A DNA stretch of 64,000 nt from Elymus sibiricus (Eukaryota; Streptophyta; Magnoliopsida; Poales; Poaceae): contig CM077667.1 of the NCBI GenBank assembly GCA_039707655.1, forward strand, positions 62,711,628 through 62,775,627, written 5' to 3'. The notes under the pieces were generated by a model. That model was not told the origin of the DNA. It saw only the letters and a list, made by a program, of their open reading frames with translations, and did no database searches. Positions 33,487-46,519 of the stretch are shown piece by piece (within the stretch, counting starts at the first letter, position 1; the number at the start of each line of letters is the position of its first letter). A program made the translations under genes and the position numbers.

Positions 33487-35018
33487 TGATACGTCTTCGT
33501 TGTATCTATAATTTTTGATTGCTTCATGCCAATATTCTACAACTTTCATATACTTTTGGCAATATTTTATATTATTTTTTAGACTAACTTGCTTATCCAG
33601 TGCCCACTGCCAGTTCCTGTTTTTTGTGTTTTTTGTTTCGCAGAAATTCGATATCAAACTAAGTCCAAACGCGATAAAAATTTACGAAGAATTTTTTTTG
33701 GAATATATGTGAATTTTGGGAGTCGGAATCAACGCAAGACGGTGTCCGAGGGAGGCACAAGCCAACAGGGCGCGGCCAAGGGGGACCGCGCCCTGATGGC
33801 TTGTGCCTCCCACTTAAGTCGGTTGGGGCTCTCCTTCCGTCGCAAGAAAGATATTTTCGCGATAAAAATCCCCTCAAAATTTTAGTCCGATCTGAGTTAC
33901 GGATCTCCGGATATTTAAGAAACGGTAAAGGGGTCAGAAAATAGTCGCGAAAACAGAAGAGAAACAGAGAGAGATCCAATCTCGGAGGGGCTCCTGCCCT
34001 CCGGGAGCCATGGCGGCCATGGACCAGAGGGGAAACCCTCCTTCCATCTCGGGAGGAGGCCAATGAAGAAGAAGGAGGAGGGGGGCTCTCTCCCCCTCTT
34101 TCCCGATGGCGCCGGGGCAACCATCGTGACGGCGATCTACACCAACAACTTCGCCGCTGTCATCATCACCACCATCACCTTCCCTCATCTATCTACAGCG
34201 GTCCACTCTCCCGCATCCCGCTGTACCCCCTAGTTGAACATGGTGCTTAATGCTATATATTATTATTCAATGATGTGTGGCTATCCTATGATGTTTGAGT
34301 AGTTCCTTTTTGTCTTATGGGTTGATTGATGATCTTGATTGGTTTGAGTTGCGTGGTTTATTTTGGTGTTGTCCTAAGGTGCTTTCCGTGAGGCGCATAT
34401 GTGAAAGATTCACGCTGGAGGGTGTTGCAATATGTTCATGATTCGCTTATAGTGGGTGGCTAGAGTGACAGAAGCTTACACCCGAGTAAGGGGATTGTTG
34501 CGTATGGGAGTAAAGAGGACTTGATGTTTAATGCTATGGTTGGGTTTACCTTAATGATCTTTAGTATTTGCGGATGCTTGCTAGAGTTCCAATCATAAGG
34601 GCATATGATCCAAGTATGGAAAGTATGTTACGTATGCCTCTCCCTCATATAAAACTGCAATAATGATTACCGATCTTATTATCAATTGCCTACGACAATC
34701 TCGCAAATCCTATCACCACTTTTCCACACGCTATATTTACGTTATTGTTCTTTTCTTAAAACAGCACCTAACTTTTATTTCCACGTTCTTTATTACCTTG
34801 CAAAACTATCTCTACACCTACTAAGTACTTCTAGTTTCTTTCCCGCAAAGTAGTTTCATACTTGTTCTAGTTAAAGTAAGTGTTAGCGTGCGTAGAGTTG
34901 TATCGGTGGACGATAGAACTTGAGAGAATATTAATTCTACCTTTAGCTCATCGTTGGGTTCAACACTCTTACTTATCGAAAAAGGCTACAAATGATCCCC
35001 TACACTTGTGGGTTATCA
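33487..35018 (+). repeat. Solo LTR, 1.53 kb
   Basis: Begins TGATACGTCTTCG and ends CTTGTGGGTTATCA. It is flanked by CCCTC (33482-33486) and CCCTG (35019-35023), a target duplication with one change. There is no second LTR or interior, so it is the product of LTR-LTR recombination. Its start resembles, but is not the same as, the LTRs of elements A and B, so it belongs to a related family. Confidence 0.85.
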
Positions 35019-35840
35019 CCCTGTGAAGCGAGCGTCGACGGTGGAAACAAGTTTCAACCAGCATGGGAAAAAGATTCGACGGGGTGCAAGTGGTGACGCT
35101 GAGAGCTATAGTCGGCGGCATGGTGGTTCTACGACAGACGTGCTACGATGGCGGCACGGTGGTGCTGTGATTTGTTGCGGCAAGGTTTTTTTGCTAGAAC
35201 CAGTATAAGCAGTGCTACATCCGGCAGAACGATTTGATACAACTTGGTAGGGCGGCTACGGGCGGCATCTTTCATCGGAGCTCGAAGGTCAGATGTTGGG
35301 ACCCGTCGGTGCGGCGCGCTACAATTGCCACCATATAAGCTTGCTGGAACCATCCACGACAGGAGCTGCAAACCGGGAGATGATGGATGTTGCAATCGGC
35401 GATGGCCGGAGTTGAAGGCCGGCGACCAGCCGGCGATCCTGCAACCTTCGACGAGGAAGCTGCAAATAGAGACAAGTGTGGCAACAATCATGTGGATGCT
35501 CTTTTTCTTTTCTTTGAGCGGTGCTGCGACGGAGGCGCCAGCCTCTGGCGGACGTTATTCCCATCACGCGAGATGTGCGAGGCGACGTGGTGTTTGGTTG
35601 ACTTTTCCTTTTTTTTCTCCTGTACGCATGAGAGGTGGACTAAGAACGAATACAATGCTTCGATCAAATGGTTGGTAATGGGCAGATCGTTCGGCCGCGC
35701 GACGACTGATTCAAATTTGGATCGATCGACCGATTCCTATCACTGCCCTAACTACATCAATCATATTGGAAAAAAGAAAACCATTGTTGAAGGATAATAG
35801 TACACAATTTACAGGCTCCACTCGGATTTGTGCCTAGGAG
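35019..35840. repeat. GCTACAACC-rich degenerate repeat, right part
   Basis: Continues the 33186-33486 repeat after the solo LTR, with CTGCAACC-type motifs. The short open frames here are composition artefacts. Confidence 0.45.
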
Positions 35841-36831
35841 AAAAAGTAGTATGTAAATAAAGGGAAGGACTTTTGCGAAAGCCATGTTGACATCCTTGAC
35901 ATCGACTCACAGACGCCATGATTTTTCCTTCTCGGTACCATGACCAGATTAGCCAGCCATTCTTGATTTCGCGGATGAATTCGGCCTCCTACAACTTTGT
36001 TGGCTCCTCGCTCATTGCTTGTCTTTTTGATTTTGAGAACCGGCGGAGGGCCTGCTTGACAGGCTTAAAACCCTCTAGTATGTTGAGGCTATGCTCCGCG
36101 AGGTTTGAAGGGTGCCAGGCGAATATATCCCAATTTTTCCGAGGAAAACACACAAAACTTCATCGAACGTCAGGTCCAACCGTGCTCCAATGGAGGCCGT
36201 TTTGGAAGAGTACTTGGGATGCACCTGAAATTTAACTATCTCATCGGTTGGTTTAAATGACGTCGACTTGGACCTCTTGTTGAGGATTATGTCGTGTTTG
36301 TTGCGTAATGTTGCTAATTGTTCGGCCACCAGGGCCTCGACCTCTGCCTCTAGGGCGATTGCAATCGTTCTGTTCTCGGCTTTGAGAGATCTATCTGCAT
36401 TGTTGTTCACGGTGATAACTCAATTTGGTCTCGGCATCTTCAGCTTCATGTATGCATAGTGGGGTATGACGTGAAACCTAGCGAACGCGTCTCGTTCGAG
36501 TAATGTGTGATAACCACTTCGGAAGGGGGCAATGTTGAAGATGAATTCCTAAACCCGGTAGTTGTCAGGGGTTCCGAACACTACGTCGATCACAACCCTA
36601 CCGCTGCATCGTGCCTCCTTTCCTAGGATAATTCCCTTGAAGGTAGTTCTGCTTGGTTGACTTATCGAACTACATTTTTTGTACAGTGTCCTTGTAGATG
36701 GGGTTCAAATCGCTGCCGTCATCCATGAGCACGTTGGCCAGCCTATAGTCGTCTACAATGGGGTCAAGGACTAGGACCGCGACTCCTCAGGAAGAGGTCG
36801 ATGTCGGTTGGTCGTCTTGCCCGAATGTGAT

Positions 36832-38420
36832 TGCTACTTCTTGAGCTTGCGTTGGTTTTCCCTTGAAGAGGATAGGGTGATGCAGCAAAGTAGATAAGTA
36901 TTTCCCTCAGTTGTTGAGAACCAAGGTATCAATCCAGTAGGAGGTACAAGCAAGTCACCAATCTTCGCACCTACACAAACAATCAAACACTTTCACCCAA
37001 CTCTAAAAAGGGGTTGTCAATCCCTTCACGGTTACTTGCAATGATAAGATCTGATAGAGATAGATAGGAAAGATTACTAAAACGAAAAGTAAAACAAAAG
37101 TAAAAAGATTGCAGCAAAGTATTTTTTGGTATTTTTGGTGTATAGATCTGAAAATATAATATGGAAAATAGACCCGGGGGCCATAGGTTTCACTAGAGGT
37201 TTCTCTCTTGAAGGCAAATAATACGGTGGGTGAACACATTACTGTCGAGCAATTGATAGAAAAGCGCATAGTTATGACGATATCCAAGGCAATGATTATG
37301 CATATAGGCATCACGTCCGTGTCAAGTAGACCGAAACGATTCTGCATCTACTACTATTACTCCACACATCGACCGACTCCTACCTGCATCGAGAGTATTA
37401 AGTTCATGAAGAACAGAGTAACGCATTAAGTAAGATGACATGATGTAGAGGGATAAACTCAAGCAATATGATGAAAAACCCATCTTTTTATCCTTGATGG
37501 CAACAATACAAATACGTGCCTCGCTACCCCTACTTTGTCACTGGGTGAGGACACCGCAAGATTGAACCCAAAACTAAGCACTTCTCCCATTGCAAGAATT
37601 ACCAATCTAGTTGGCCAAACCAAACCAATAACTCGAAGAGACTTGCAAAGATATGAAATCATGCATATAAGAATTCAGAAAAGACTCAAATAATATTCAT
37701 AGATAATCTGATCATAAACCCACAATTCATCGGATCTCGGCAAACACACCGCAAAAGAGTATTACATCGGATAGATCTCCATGAAGATCATGGAGAACAT
37801 GGTATTGAAGATCATAGAGAGAGAAGAAGCCATCTAGCTACTAGCTATGGACCCGAAGGTGTGTGGTGAACTACTCACGCATCATCGGAGGGGCAATGGA
37901 GTTGATGTAGATGCCCTCCGTGATCGAATCCCCCTCCGGCAGATTACCGGAAAAGGCCCCAAGATGGGATCTCACGGGAACAGAGGCTTCCGGTGGCGGA
38001 AAAGTATTTTAGTGGCTTGTTCTGGTATTGGGGGAATATTTGGGAATTTATAGGCCGAAGAGTAGGGTTAGGAGATCTGTTGGGGGCCACAAGCCAGGGG
38101 GGCGCCCCCCCCCCTAGGGCGCGCCCTGCAGGCTTGTGACTCCCCGGCAGGTCTACTGCCTTCGTCTCCAAGTCTGGTAGGTTTCTTCTGGTCCAAGAAA
38201 AATCATCCCGAAGATTTTATTCCGTTTGGACTCCGTTTGATATTCCTTATCTGCAATACTCAAAAACAAGGAAAAAACAGAAACTGGCACTAGGCACTAG
38301 ATTAATAGGTTAGTCCCAAAAATAATATAAAATAGCATATTAATGCATATAAAACATCCAAAACAGATAATATAATAGCATGGAACAATAAAAAATTATA
38401 GATACGTTGGAGACGTATCA
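36832..38420 (-). repeat. 3' LTR of element B
   Basis: 1589 bp. It includes a T-rich segment near 37103-37144 that the LTRs of A lack. The polypurine tract lies at 38421-38435. Confidence 0.94.
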
Positions 38421-41195
38421 AGCATCCCCAAGCTTAATTCCTGCTCGTCCTCGAGTAGGTAAATGATAAAAACAGAATTTTTGATGTGGAATGCTACCTA
38501 ACCTATTTATCCATGTAATATTCTTTATTGTGGCATGAATGTTCAGATCCATAAGATTCAAAACAAAAGTCTAATATTGACATAAAACAGTAATACTTTA
38601 AGCATACTAACAAAGCAATTGTGTCCTTTCAAAATAACATGCCCTCAGAAAGTTATCCCTACAAAATCGTATGGTCTGGCTATGCTCCATCTTCCCCACA
38701 CAAAGTATTTAAATCATGCACAACCCCGATGATAAGTCAAGCAATTGTTTCACACCTTTTATGTTCTCAAACCTTTTCAACTCTCACGCAATACATGAGC
38801 GTGAGCCATGGATATAGCACTATAGGTGGAATAGAATATGGTGGAGGTTGTGAAGAAAAGGAGAAGATAGTCTCACATCAACTAGGCGTATCAACGGGCT
38901 ATAGAGATGCCCATCAATAGATATCAATGTGAGTGAGTAGGGATTGCCATGCAACGGATGCACTAGAGCTATAAGTGTATGAAAGCTCAAAAAGAAACTA
39001 AGTGGGTGTGCATCCAACTCGCTTGCTCACGAAGACCTAGGGCAATTTGAGGAAGCCCATCATTGGAATATACAAGCCAAGTTATATAATAAAAAATTCC
39101 CACTAGTATATGAAAGTGACAAAATAGGAGACTCTCTATCATGAAGATCATGGTGCTACTTGAAGCACAAGTGTGGAAAAGGATAGTAGCATTGTCCCTT
39201 CTCTCTTTTCTCTCATTTTTTTTGGTGGGCATATTTGGCCTCTTTTTTTTATTTGGGCTTCATTGGCCTCTTTTATTATTTGTAAAGTCCGGAGACTCAT
39301 CCCATCTTGTGAGGGAATCATAGCTTCCATCATCCTTTACTCTCATGGGACAATGCTCTAACAATGATGATCATCACACTTTTATTTACTTACAACTCGA
39401 AACTTAGAACAAAATATGACTCTATATGAATGCCTTCGGCGGTGTACCGGGATGTGCAACGATCTAGCATAGCAAATGACATCATGAAAACATCATGCTA
39501 GCTGTCTTACGATCATGCAAAGAAATATGAAAATGATGGTGCGTGTCATAACAAACGGAACGGTGGAAGTTGCATGGCAATATATCTCGGAATGGCTATG
39601 GAAATGCCATAATAGGTAGGTATGGTGGCTGTTTTGAGGAAGGGTATATGGTGGGTTTAATGCACCGGCGAAAGTTGCGCGGTACTAGAGAGGCTAGCAA
39701 TGGTGGAAGGGTGAGAGTGCGCATAATCCATGGACTCACATTAGTCATAAGGAACTCACATACTTATTCCAAACGTCTATTAGTTATCGAAGCAAAGTAT
39801 TAGACGCATGCTCCTAGGGGAGAGGTTGGTAGGAGTTAACCATCGCGCGCTCCCGACCCTCACACAAAGGATGACAATCATTAAACAAATCATGCTCCGA
39901 CTTCGTTACATAACGGTTCACCATACGTGCATGCTACGGGAATCACAAACTTCAACACAAGTATTTCTACCAATCCACAATTACTCACTAGCATGACTCT
40001 AATATCACCATCTCTATATCTCAAAACTCTATGCAAGGAATCAAACTTTTCCTAGTATTCAATGCACTTTATATGAAAGTTTTTATTATATCCCTCTTGG
40101 ATGCCTATTATATTAGGACTAAATTCATAACCTAAACCAATTACCATGCTGTTTAAAGACTCTCAAAATAATATAAGTGAGGTACGAGAGTTCAATTATT
40201 TCTATAAAATAAAACACCACCGTGCTCTAAAAAGATATAAGTGAAGCACTAGAGCAAAATTGCCTAGCTCAAAAGATATAAGTGAAGCACAAAGAGTATT
40301 CTAATAAATTCACGATTCAGCGTGTCCCTCTCAAAAGATGTGTGCAGCAAGTATGATTGTGGCAAACTAAAAAGCAAAGACTCATATCATACAAGACGCT
40401 CCAAGCAAAACACATATCATGTGGTGAATAAAAATATAGCCTCAAGTAAATTTACCGATGGATTGAAGACGAAAGAGGGGATGCCTTCCGGGGCATCCCC
40501 AAGCTTAGGCTCTTTGGTATCCTTGAATATGGCTTGTGGTGCCTTGGGAATCCCCAAGCTTAGGCTCTTGCCACTCCTTATTCCATAGTCCATCAAATCT
40601 TTACCCAAAACTTGAAAACTTCACAACACAAAACTCAACAGAAAACTCGTGAGATCCGTTAGTATAAGAAAAATAAATCACCACTTTAGGTACTGTTGCG
40701 AACTCATTCTTTATTTAAATTGGTGTAATATCTACTGTATTCCAACTTCTCCATGGTTCATACCCCCCGATACAACCCATAGATACATCAAAATAAGCAA
40801 ACAACACAAAGAAAACAGAATCTGTCAAAAACAGAACAGTCTGTAGCAATCTGTAGACTTCAAATACTTCTGTAACTCCAAAAATTCTGAAAAATTATTA
40901 AAATCAGGGAAATTTGTATATCAATCTTGTGTAAAAATTTCAGACTCATTCGACGCTCTGGTGAATTTATAAAATTCCTAGACTGAGCGCAAAAGTTTCT
41001 GTTTTTCAGCAAAATCAAATCAACAATCACCGTAGACCATCCCAAAGGTCTTACTTGGCTCAAACACTAATTAAAACACTAAAACACAATTACTACAGAG
41101 GGAATAATGTGTAAAACACTCAAAAACAGAAACAAAAATCAAAAGCATAAAATAAAATTGGGTTGCCTCCCAACAAGCGCTATTGTTTAACGCCC

Positions 41196-42026
41196 CTAGC
41201 TAGGCATAATGATTTCAATGATGCTCACATAAAAAGTAGTAATAGAAATATGAAAGAGAGCATCATGAATCTCATGAAAAGCACATTTAAGTCTAACCCA
41301 CTTCCTATGCATAGGGATTTTTTGAGCAAACAATTTATAGGAACAAGAATCAACTAGCATATGAAGGCAAAACAAGCATAACTTCAAAACTTTGAACACA
41401 TAGAGAGGAAACTTGATATTATTGCAATTCCTACAAGCATATGTTCCTCCCTCATAATAAATTTCAGTAGCATCATGAAGGAATTCAACAATATAACTAT
41501 CACATAAATCATTCCTTTCATGATGCACAAGCATAGAATTTTCATTACTCTCCACATAAGCAAATTCCTTTTTATCCGTAGTAGTGGGAGCAAACTCAAC
41601 AAAATAACTATCATGAGACACTTGATTGACATAACCAGATTGCAAATTAAAACCATGATGATAAGTTTCACCATCATCATGAATAGGAGGCATGCAAACA
41701 TCATAATAAATTTGCTCATCAAAACTTGGGGGACTAAAAATATCATCTTCATCAAACATAGCATCCCCAAGCTTGTGGCTTTGCATATCATAAACGTCAT
41801 GGATATTTAGATAATTCATACTAGCAACATTGCAATCATGCTCATCATTCAAGGGACTATCATGAATCACCTTATAAATTTCTTCTTTCAACACTTCATC
41901 AAAATTTTCAGATTCATGATTTTCAAACAAAACTTCATGGAGATAATCAAGTGCACTCAACTCACTAGCAATTGGTTCATCATAATTTGGTCTTTTGAAA
42001 AGATTAGCAAGTGGATGAGGATCCAT
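41196..42026 (-). CDS. Unrecognised 276-aa ORF of element B (cassette 2)
   Basis: The only substantial ORF of element B, starting MDPHPLANLFKRPNY at 42026. It is acidic in its first two thirds, with many His/Asp/Glu residues, and turns Cys- and Phe-rich and more basic towards the C terminus. It shows no zinc knuckle, protease, RT or integrase motif and no similarity by eye to the 291-aa ORF in the same slot of element A. The last few codons lie in sequence shared with A. Function unknown. An intact frame in an inserted copy suggests selection or youth. Confidence 0.55.
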   Translation of the reverse strand: MDPHPLANLFKRPNYDEPIASELSALDYLHEVLFENHESENFDEVLKEEIYKVIHDSPLNDEHDCNVASMNYLNIHDVYDMQSHKLGDAMFDEDDIFSPPSFDEQIYYDVCMPPIHDDGETYHHGFNLQSGYVNQVSHDSYFVEFAPTTTDKKEFAYVESNENSMLVHHERNDLCDSYIVEFLHDATEIYYEGGTYACRNCNNIKFPLYVFKVLKLCLFCLHMLVDSCSYKLFAQKIPMHRKWVRLKCAFHEIHDALFHISITTFYVSIIEIIMPS

Positions 42027-42262
42027 ATCAATAGATTTTTAGCAAGCGAAGATGCAAGAAAATAGAAGTCACATGGCAACACAAGCAAACAAAAAGCAAA
42101 CGAAAACACGAACGGAAGAAGGGCGAATAAAAAGGCAAATCTTTTTGGTTTTTTCTGAAAATCGTTTTAGAAGTGGGGGAGAGGAAAACGAGAGGCAAAT
42201 GGCAACTAATGTAAATGCAAGAGATGAGTTTGTGATGGGTACTTGGTAGGCTTGATGTATCC

Positions 42263-42280
42263 TCCCCGGCAACGGCGCCA
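42263..42280 (-). other. Primer-binding site of element B (tRNA-Asp)
   Basis: Identical TCCCCGGCAACGGCGCCA on the plus strand, again 11 bases from the 5' LTR. Confidence 0.88.
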
Positions 42281-42291
42281 GAAATCCTTCT

Positions 42292-43877
42292 TGCTACTTC
42301 TTGAGCTTGCGTTGGTTTTCCCTTGAAGAGGAAAGGGTGATGCAGCAAAGTAGATAAGTATTTCCCTCAGTTGTTGAGAACCAAGGTATCAATCTAGTAG
42401 GAGGTACAAGCAAGTCACCAATCTTCGCACCTACACAAACAATCAAACACTTGCACCCAACGCTAAAAAGGGGTTGTCAATCCCTTCACGTTTACTTGCA
42501 AGGATGAGATCTGACAGAGATAGATAGGAAAGATTACTAAAACGAAAAGTAAAACAAAAGTAAAAAAGATTGCAGCAAAGTATTTTTGGTATTTTTGGTG
42601 TATAGATCTGAAAATATAATATGGAAAATAGACCTGGGGGCCATAGGTTCACTAGAGGCTTCTCTCTTGAAGGCAAATAATACGGTGGGTGAACACATTA
42701 CTGTCGAGCAATTGATAGAAAAGCGCATAGTTATGACGATATCCAAGGCAATGATTATGCATATAGGCATCACGTCCGTGTCAAGTAGACCGAAACGATT
42801 CTGCATCTACTACTATTACTCCACACATCGACCGACTCCTGCCTGCATCTAGAGTATTAAGTTCATGAAGAACAGAGTAACGCATTAAGTAAGATGACAT
42901 GATGTAGAGGGATAAACTCAAGCAATATGATGAAAACCCCATCTTTTTATCCTTGATGGCAACAATACAAATACGTGCCTCGCTACCCCTACTTTGTCAC
43001 TCGGTGAGGACACCGCAAGATTGAACCCAAAACTAAGCACTTCTCCCATTGCAAGAATTACCAATCTAGGTGGCCAAACCAAACCAATAACTCGAAGAAA
43101 CTTGCAAAGATATGAAATCATGCATATAAGAATTCAGAAAAGACTCAAATAATATTCATAGATAATCTGATCATAAACCCACAATTCATCGGATCTCGAC
43201 AAACACACCGCAAAAGAGTATTACATCGGATAGATCTCCATGAAGATCATGGAGAACATGGTATTGAAGATCATAGAGAGAGAAGAAGCCATCTAGCTAC
43301 TAGCTATGGACCCGAAGGTCTGTGGTGAACTACTCACGCATCATCGGAGGGGCAATGGAGTTGATGTAGATGCCCTCCGTGATCGAATCCCCCTCCGGCA
43401 GATTACCGGAAAAGGCCCCAAGATGGGATCTCACGGGAACAGAGGCTTCCGGCGGCGGAAAAGTATTTTAGTGGCTTGTTTTGGTATTGGGGGAATATTT
43501 GGGAATTTATAGGCCGAAGAGTAGGGTTAGGAGATCTGTTGGGGGGCCACAAGCCAGGGGGCGCCCCCCCCTAGGGCACGCCCTGCAGGCTTGTGACTCC
43601 CCGGCAGGTCTACTGCCTTCGTCTCCAAGTCTGGTAGGTTTCTTCTGGTCCAAGAAAAATCACCCCGAAGATTTTATTCCGTTTGGACTCCGTTTGATAT
43701 TCCTTATCTGCAATACTCAAAAACAAGGAAAAAACAGAAACTGGCACTAGGCACTAGATTAATAGGTTAGTCCCAAAAATAATATAAAATAGCATATTAA
43801 TGCATATAAAACATCCAAAACAGATAATATAATAGCATGGAACAATAAAAAATTATAGATACGTTGGAGACGTATCA
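42292..43877 (-). repeat. 5' LTR of element B
   Basis: 1586 bp, nearly identical to 36832-38420, with the same TGATACGTCTCC start in element sense. Confidence 0.94.
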
Positions 43878-44023
43878 GTGATCGGGACGTCCAACCATCT
43901 AGAATCCATGGTGGATTCGTGGCTAACGTGGTTGATTTCTCGAAGAGCTTTTTTCCACTGGCTCCTTGATGGATGAGTTTCATAGATCATGAAGATCTTT
44001 TCCTCGTCAGACGACTGTTCGTG

Positions 44024-44700
44024 TCAGCTCGACATCTTACCTCGGACCTTCTGGGTTCCGGGGTTTTCTAGGAGGTTAATCCCTCCTTTCGCTCTCTCCT
44101 TGATGACCCAACATGCTTTAAGCTTGTGGGTTGGCTTTGTATTTAAGGAGACGGAATCGTCCAATATCGCGTCTAGCACCGATTTGGATCCTTTCTCTAT
44201 ATGTTTGTTTTTCCATGTGGTCTCATTGACTCGATTATCGGCTCGAGGGAGTTTGGTGTGCCGGTTGAAACGCGCATGGTTTTTTTCAAAAGTCTTTGGA
44301 TTGAATCCTTTTGTTCCTTCTCTGCTATCAGGGTGTCTTCCATTATGCAATATCTTGATACGATGTCTGATAGCTCTGGGAACGTTCGGACACGTCTCCG
44401 TGCCAAAACGTTATAGATGCCTTCATCATGGGGAGGCCCCCAGTGCTTCCGTATCACAACAATCCGAGATCTTGTTCTTAACGAACAAAACTCTCATCCA
44501 AAATTGTCGAATTATTTCGTTGGGATTTTTCGTGACATGATAGAGATCCCAGGTGCTTATCGGCACAAAACTATTGGGGCGATACACCACATGGGCAGTG
44601 GGTGGGATCGAAATTTTGATTCCAGCCCAATTCAATGTCGGTTTCCCAAAAAGATCCTCCTGAGGTTGGATGATCGTGTTAACCACGTTATCTCAGCAGG
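44024..44700 (-). pseudogene. Gypsy gag relics
   Basis: Three overlapping minus-strand fragments in different frames: FVPISTWDLYHVTKNPNE, then FPELSDIVSRYCIMEDT, then VLDAILDDSVSLNTKPTHKL. The second fits the gag segment before the zinc-knuckle region and the third the linker before protease. Frame changes make it non-functional. Confidence 0.65.
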
Positions 44701-45009
44701 ATTTTGGATCCGAGCTCCAAGCTTGGTCCGTCCGGTCACAGTCGTGATCTATCGAGTGTTGAACCGGTTCTTGGGCGGCGACCGGGTCCTTGGCTCACCC
44801 GAAGTCTCCGCAATGGGTTCGATTGCAAGATCTATTTCATCGAACTTTAAGTCTTGGCGATGGACAGGTGCTCCAAGGCGCTCCTGGCTTCGGTTGAACC
44901 AAGGCCTTGTGTTGCCGACATAAAGGGTACATCATCATGGATCTGATAATCAAGCGACATATCCATCGCTCCTTGGTGACCACACATCAGGGTCTGTATG
45001 AGCCACAAA

Positions 45010-45482
45010 TGTCGGTGCTAAAACCGGCGGATCTCGGGTAGGGGGTCCCGAGATGGTGATCTTGGCACAATGGTAACACGACAAAGGGGGACATGATAGT
45101 GTACCTAGATTTAGGCCCTCTCTAAGAGGTAAAAACCCTACGTCCCGCTTGTATTGTATTGATTATGGAAGGGTACAAAGTACACGATGATCTACCTTGA
45201 GGTCGTATGAATGAGCTCTAGTCTAAAAAACTTTGCTTCTACAGACTAAGCCCATCGGCTTATATAGGCACCGGGTTATCTAGCGTTACAGGTATATTGG
45301 CTACAACTAGGGATAACATGTCGATCATTCAAACTGGCCTTGAAGTGTACACCAAGTCTTCGGAGGATTCCATCTTGAGTACGTCGAGGGCGGCACGTGT
45401 AGCCCATTCTTCGATTGTAAGTGGGTCATCAACTTGGCCCAACAATGAAGGGCCTACATGGTGTGGACCCCCGAATCCACGA
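45010..45482 (-). repeat. 5' LTR of the Gypsy remnant
   Basis: Starts TGTCGGTGCTAAAACCGGCG on the plus strand and ends near CCACGACA, so TG...CA in both senses. It contains a TTATATAGGCACCGG promoter-like stretch near 45260. The right boundary is uncertain by about 6 bases. Confidence 0.65.
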
Positions 45483-46009
45483 CACCGTCACTATCCATAT
45501 GTAATCTTGTGGTGTTGTGTAGTTTGCCAAAATTATATTCTGCCAATGCTGCTTTGTCTTAAACAAATATGATTTGAACTGTGTCTCTATCTTGATTTAG
45601 CAACAAATAATGGAATGGAATAGACAATACAGTGACCATAGTACATGAATATATGTTTGTTTCATGATGTTATTATGCACTCCCTCCGATCGGAAATAAG
45701 TGTTCCGGTCATAGGGAGTACTACTTTGCAATAAAAGACATGTTAGTATAATCATGTCCACCTTACTGTTGAACTAGTTTACCAAAATGAGTTTCATATA
45801 CTACATGCTAAACCTATTATGTGTCTGCTTGTCCCTTTTTGAGAATATTGAGAGAATATTGGAGAAGAGTACCCCCATTATGCAATGGTAAAGGAAGTAA
45901 TGTAGATAAGGCTTAAGATAGTGAGACAACCCTGCTGGTCTCCAACAAAGCAGATAAGGAAAACTATCTTGAAGATAGTGAGACAACCCCAACGACACGT
46001 CTTGATGTA
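45483..46009. other. AT-rich spacer with a tiny Stowaway remnant
   Basis: No gene. 45679-45720 has CACTCCCTCCGATCGGAAAT and GGGAGTA at its ends, like an internally deleted Stowaway MITE. Confidence 0.4.
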
Positions 46010-46264
46010 GTGTTCGAGTTACTGACCACTACCGGTGGCACAAGCTCTTCGAACTCACTGCCTGAATCAGTTCGGCTTCTTGAGTCCCAACTACAAGCTG
46101 AAAGACATCGATCAGCTATGCTGCGACAAGAAGTCAAAGGACTGAGGACATACCTTCTGGTGCAAGAGCAAGTGTTGGAGGATTTTGGCGCCAAACAAGA
46201 GAAAGCTAATAAGCTCGCTAAGCTTATTGCCAGCATGGTGGATACCCAGGATAATGTTTCTTGA
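46010..46264 (+). pseudogene. Coiled-coil C-terminal fragment of a probable transposon protein
   Basis: An 84-codon frame with a heptad-like region (LLESQLQAERHRSAMLRQEV, then KQEKANKLAKLIASMV) ending at a TGA. It resembles the coiled-coil tail of plant transposase-accessory proteins, and is followed by a 3' non-coding stretch and the GGGCC-rich repeat that would suit a transposon end. The upstream part is missing. A host origin cannot be excluded. Confidence 0.4.
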
Positions 46265-46519
46265 GTTATTATGAAGTGGTTTTAGTTCTGGACCTGTTTT
46301 ATTGTCGTGTTTATTTGCACTGGTGGCCAACTTTGACGTCCAGTGTATGTGATATGCTGCTCTGTTCTTGTCTTTATTTGCACTGGTGAAGAACTTTAAT
46401 GCCTAGTGGATGTAATCTGTGTAATACCATAGTAGGCTAGCATAAGTTGCTTGCTTATTTATTTGCTTAGGCTTGTTTATTCATTTGCTTATAGTCACAA
46501 CAGTTTTATTTCCCCGGTC
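46265..46519. other. 3' non-coding stretch after the coiled-coil frame
   Basis: TTTATTTGCACTGGTG recurs at about 46308 and 46373, a short direct repeat. No ORF. Confidence 0.4.

Larger units (their letters stand above)
36832..43877 (-). mobile_element. Complete non-autonomous LTR retrotransposon 'B' (sister of A)
   Basis: Same family and orientation as element A: 5' LTR 42292-43877, 3' LTR 36832-38420, tRNA-Asp primer site, and the same polypurine tract. An exact 5-bp duplication GTGAT lies at 36827-36831 and 43878-43882. The interior aligns with A except that it lacks the 195-bp hAT-like insertion and carries a different ORF cassette (41210-42078). It is nested in the Gypsy remnant, so it is younger than that element. 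Confidence 0.94.
35866..45482 (-). mobile_element. Truncated, decayed Gypsy retrotransposon split by element B
   Basis: Minus-strand remnants in order: a 5' LTR (45010-45482), gag relics (44686-44024, including ILDDSVSLNTKPTHKLKACW), then element B inserted with GTGAT duplication. Next come a protease-region relic around 36700 (DDGSDLNPIYKDTL) and HVIPHYAYMKLKMP near 36450. It stops abruptly at the beginning of RT (VDVKDVN near 35900). Stops and frameshifts throughout show it is dead. No 3' LTR is present. Confidence 0.75.
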
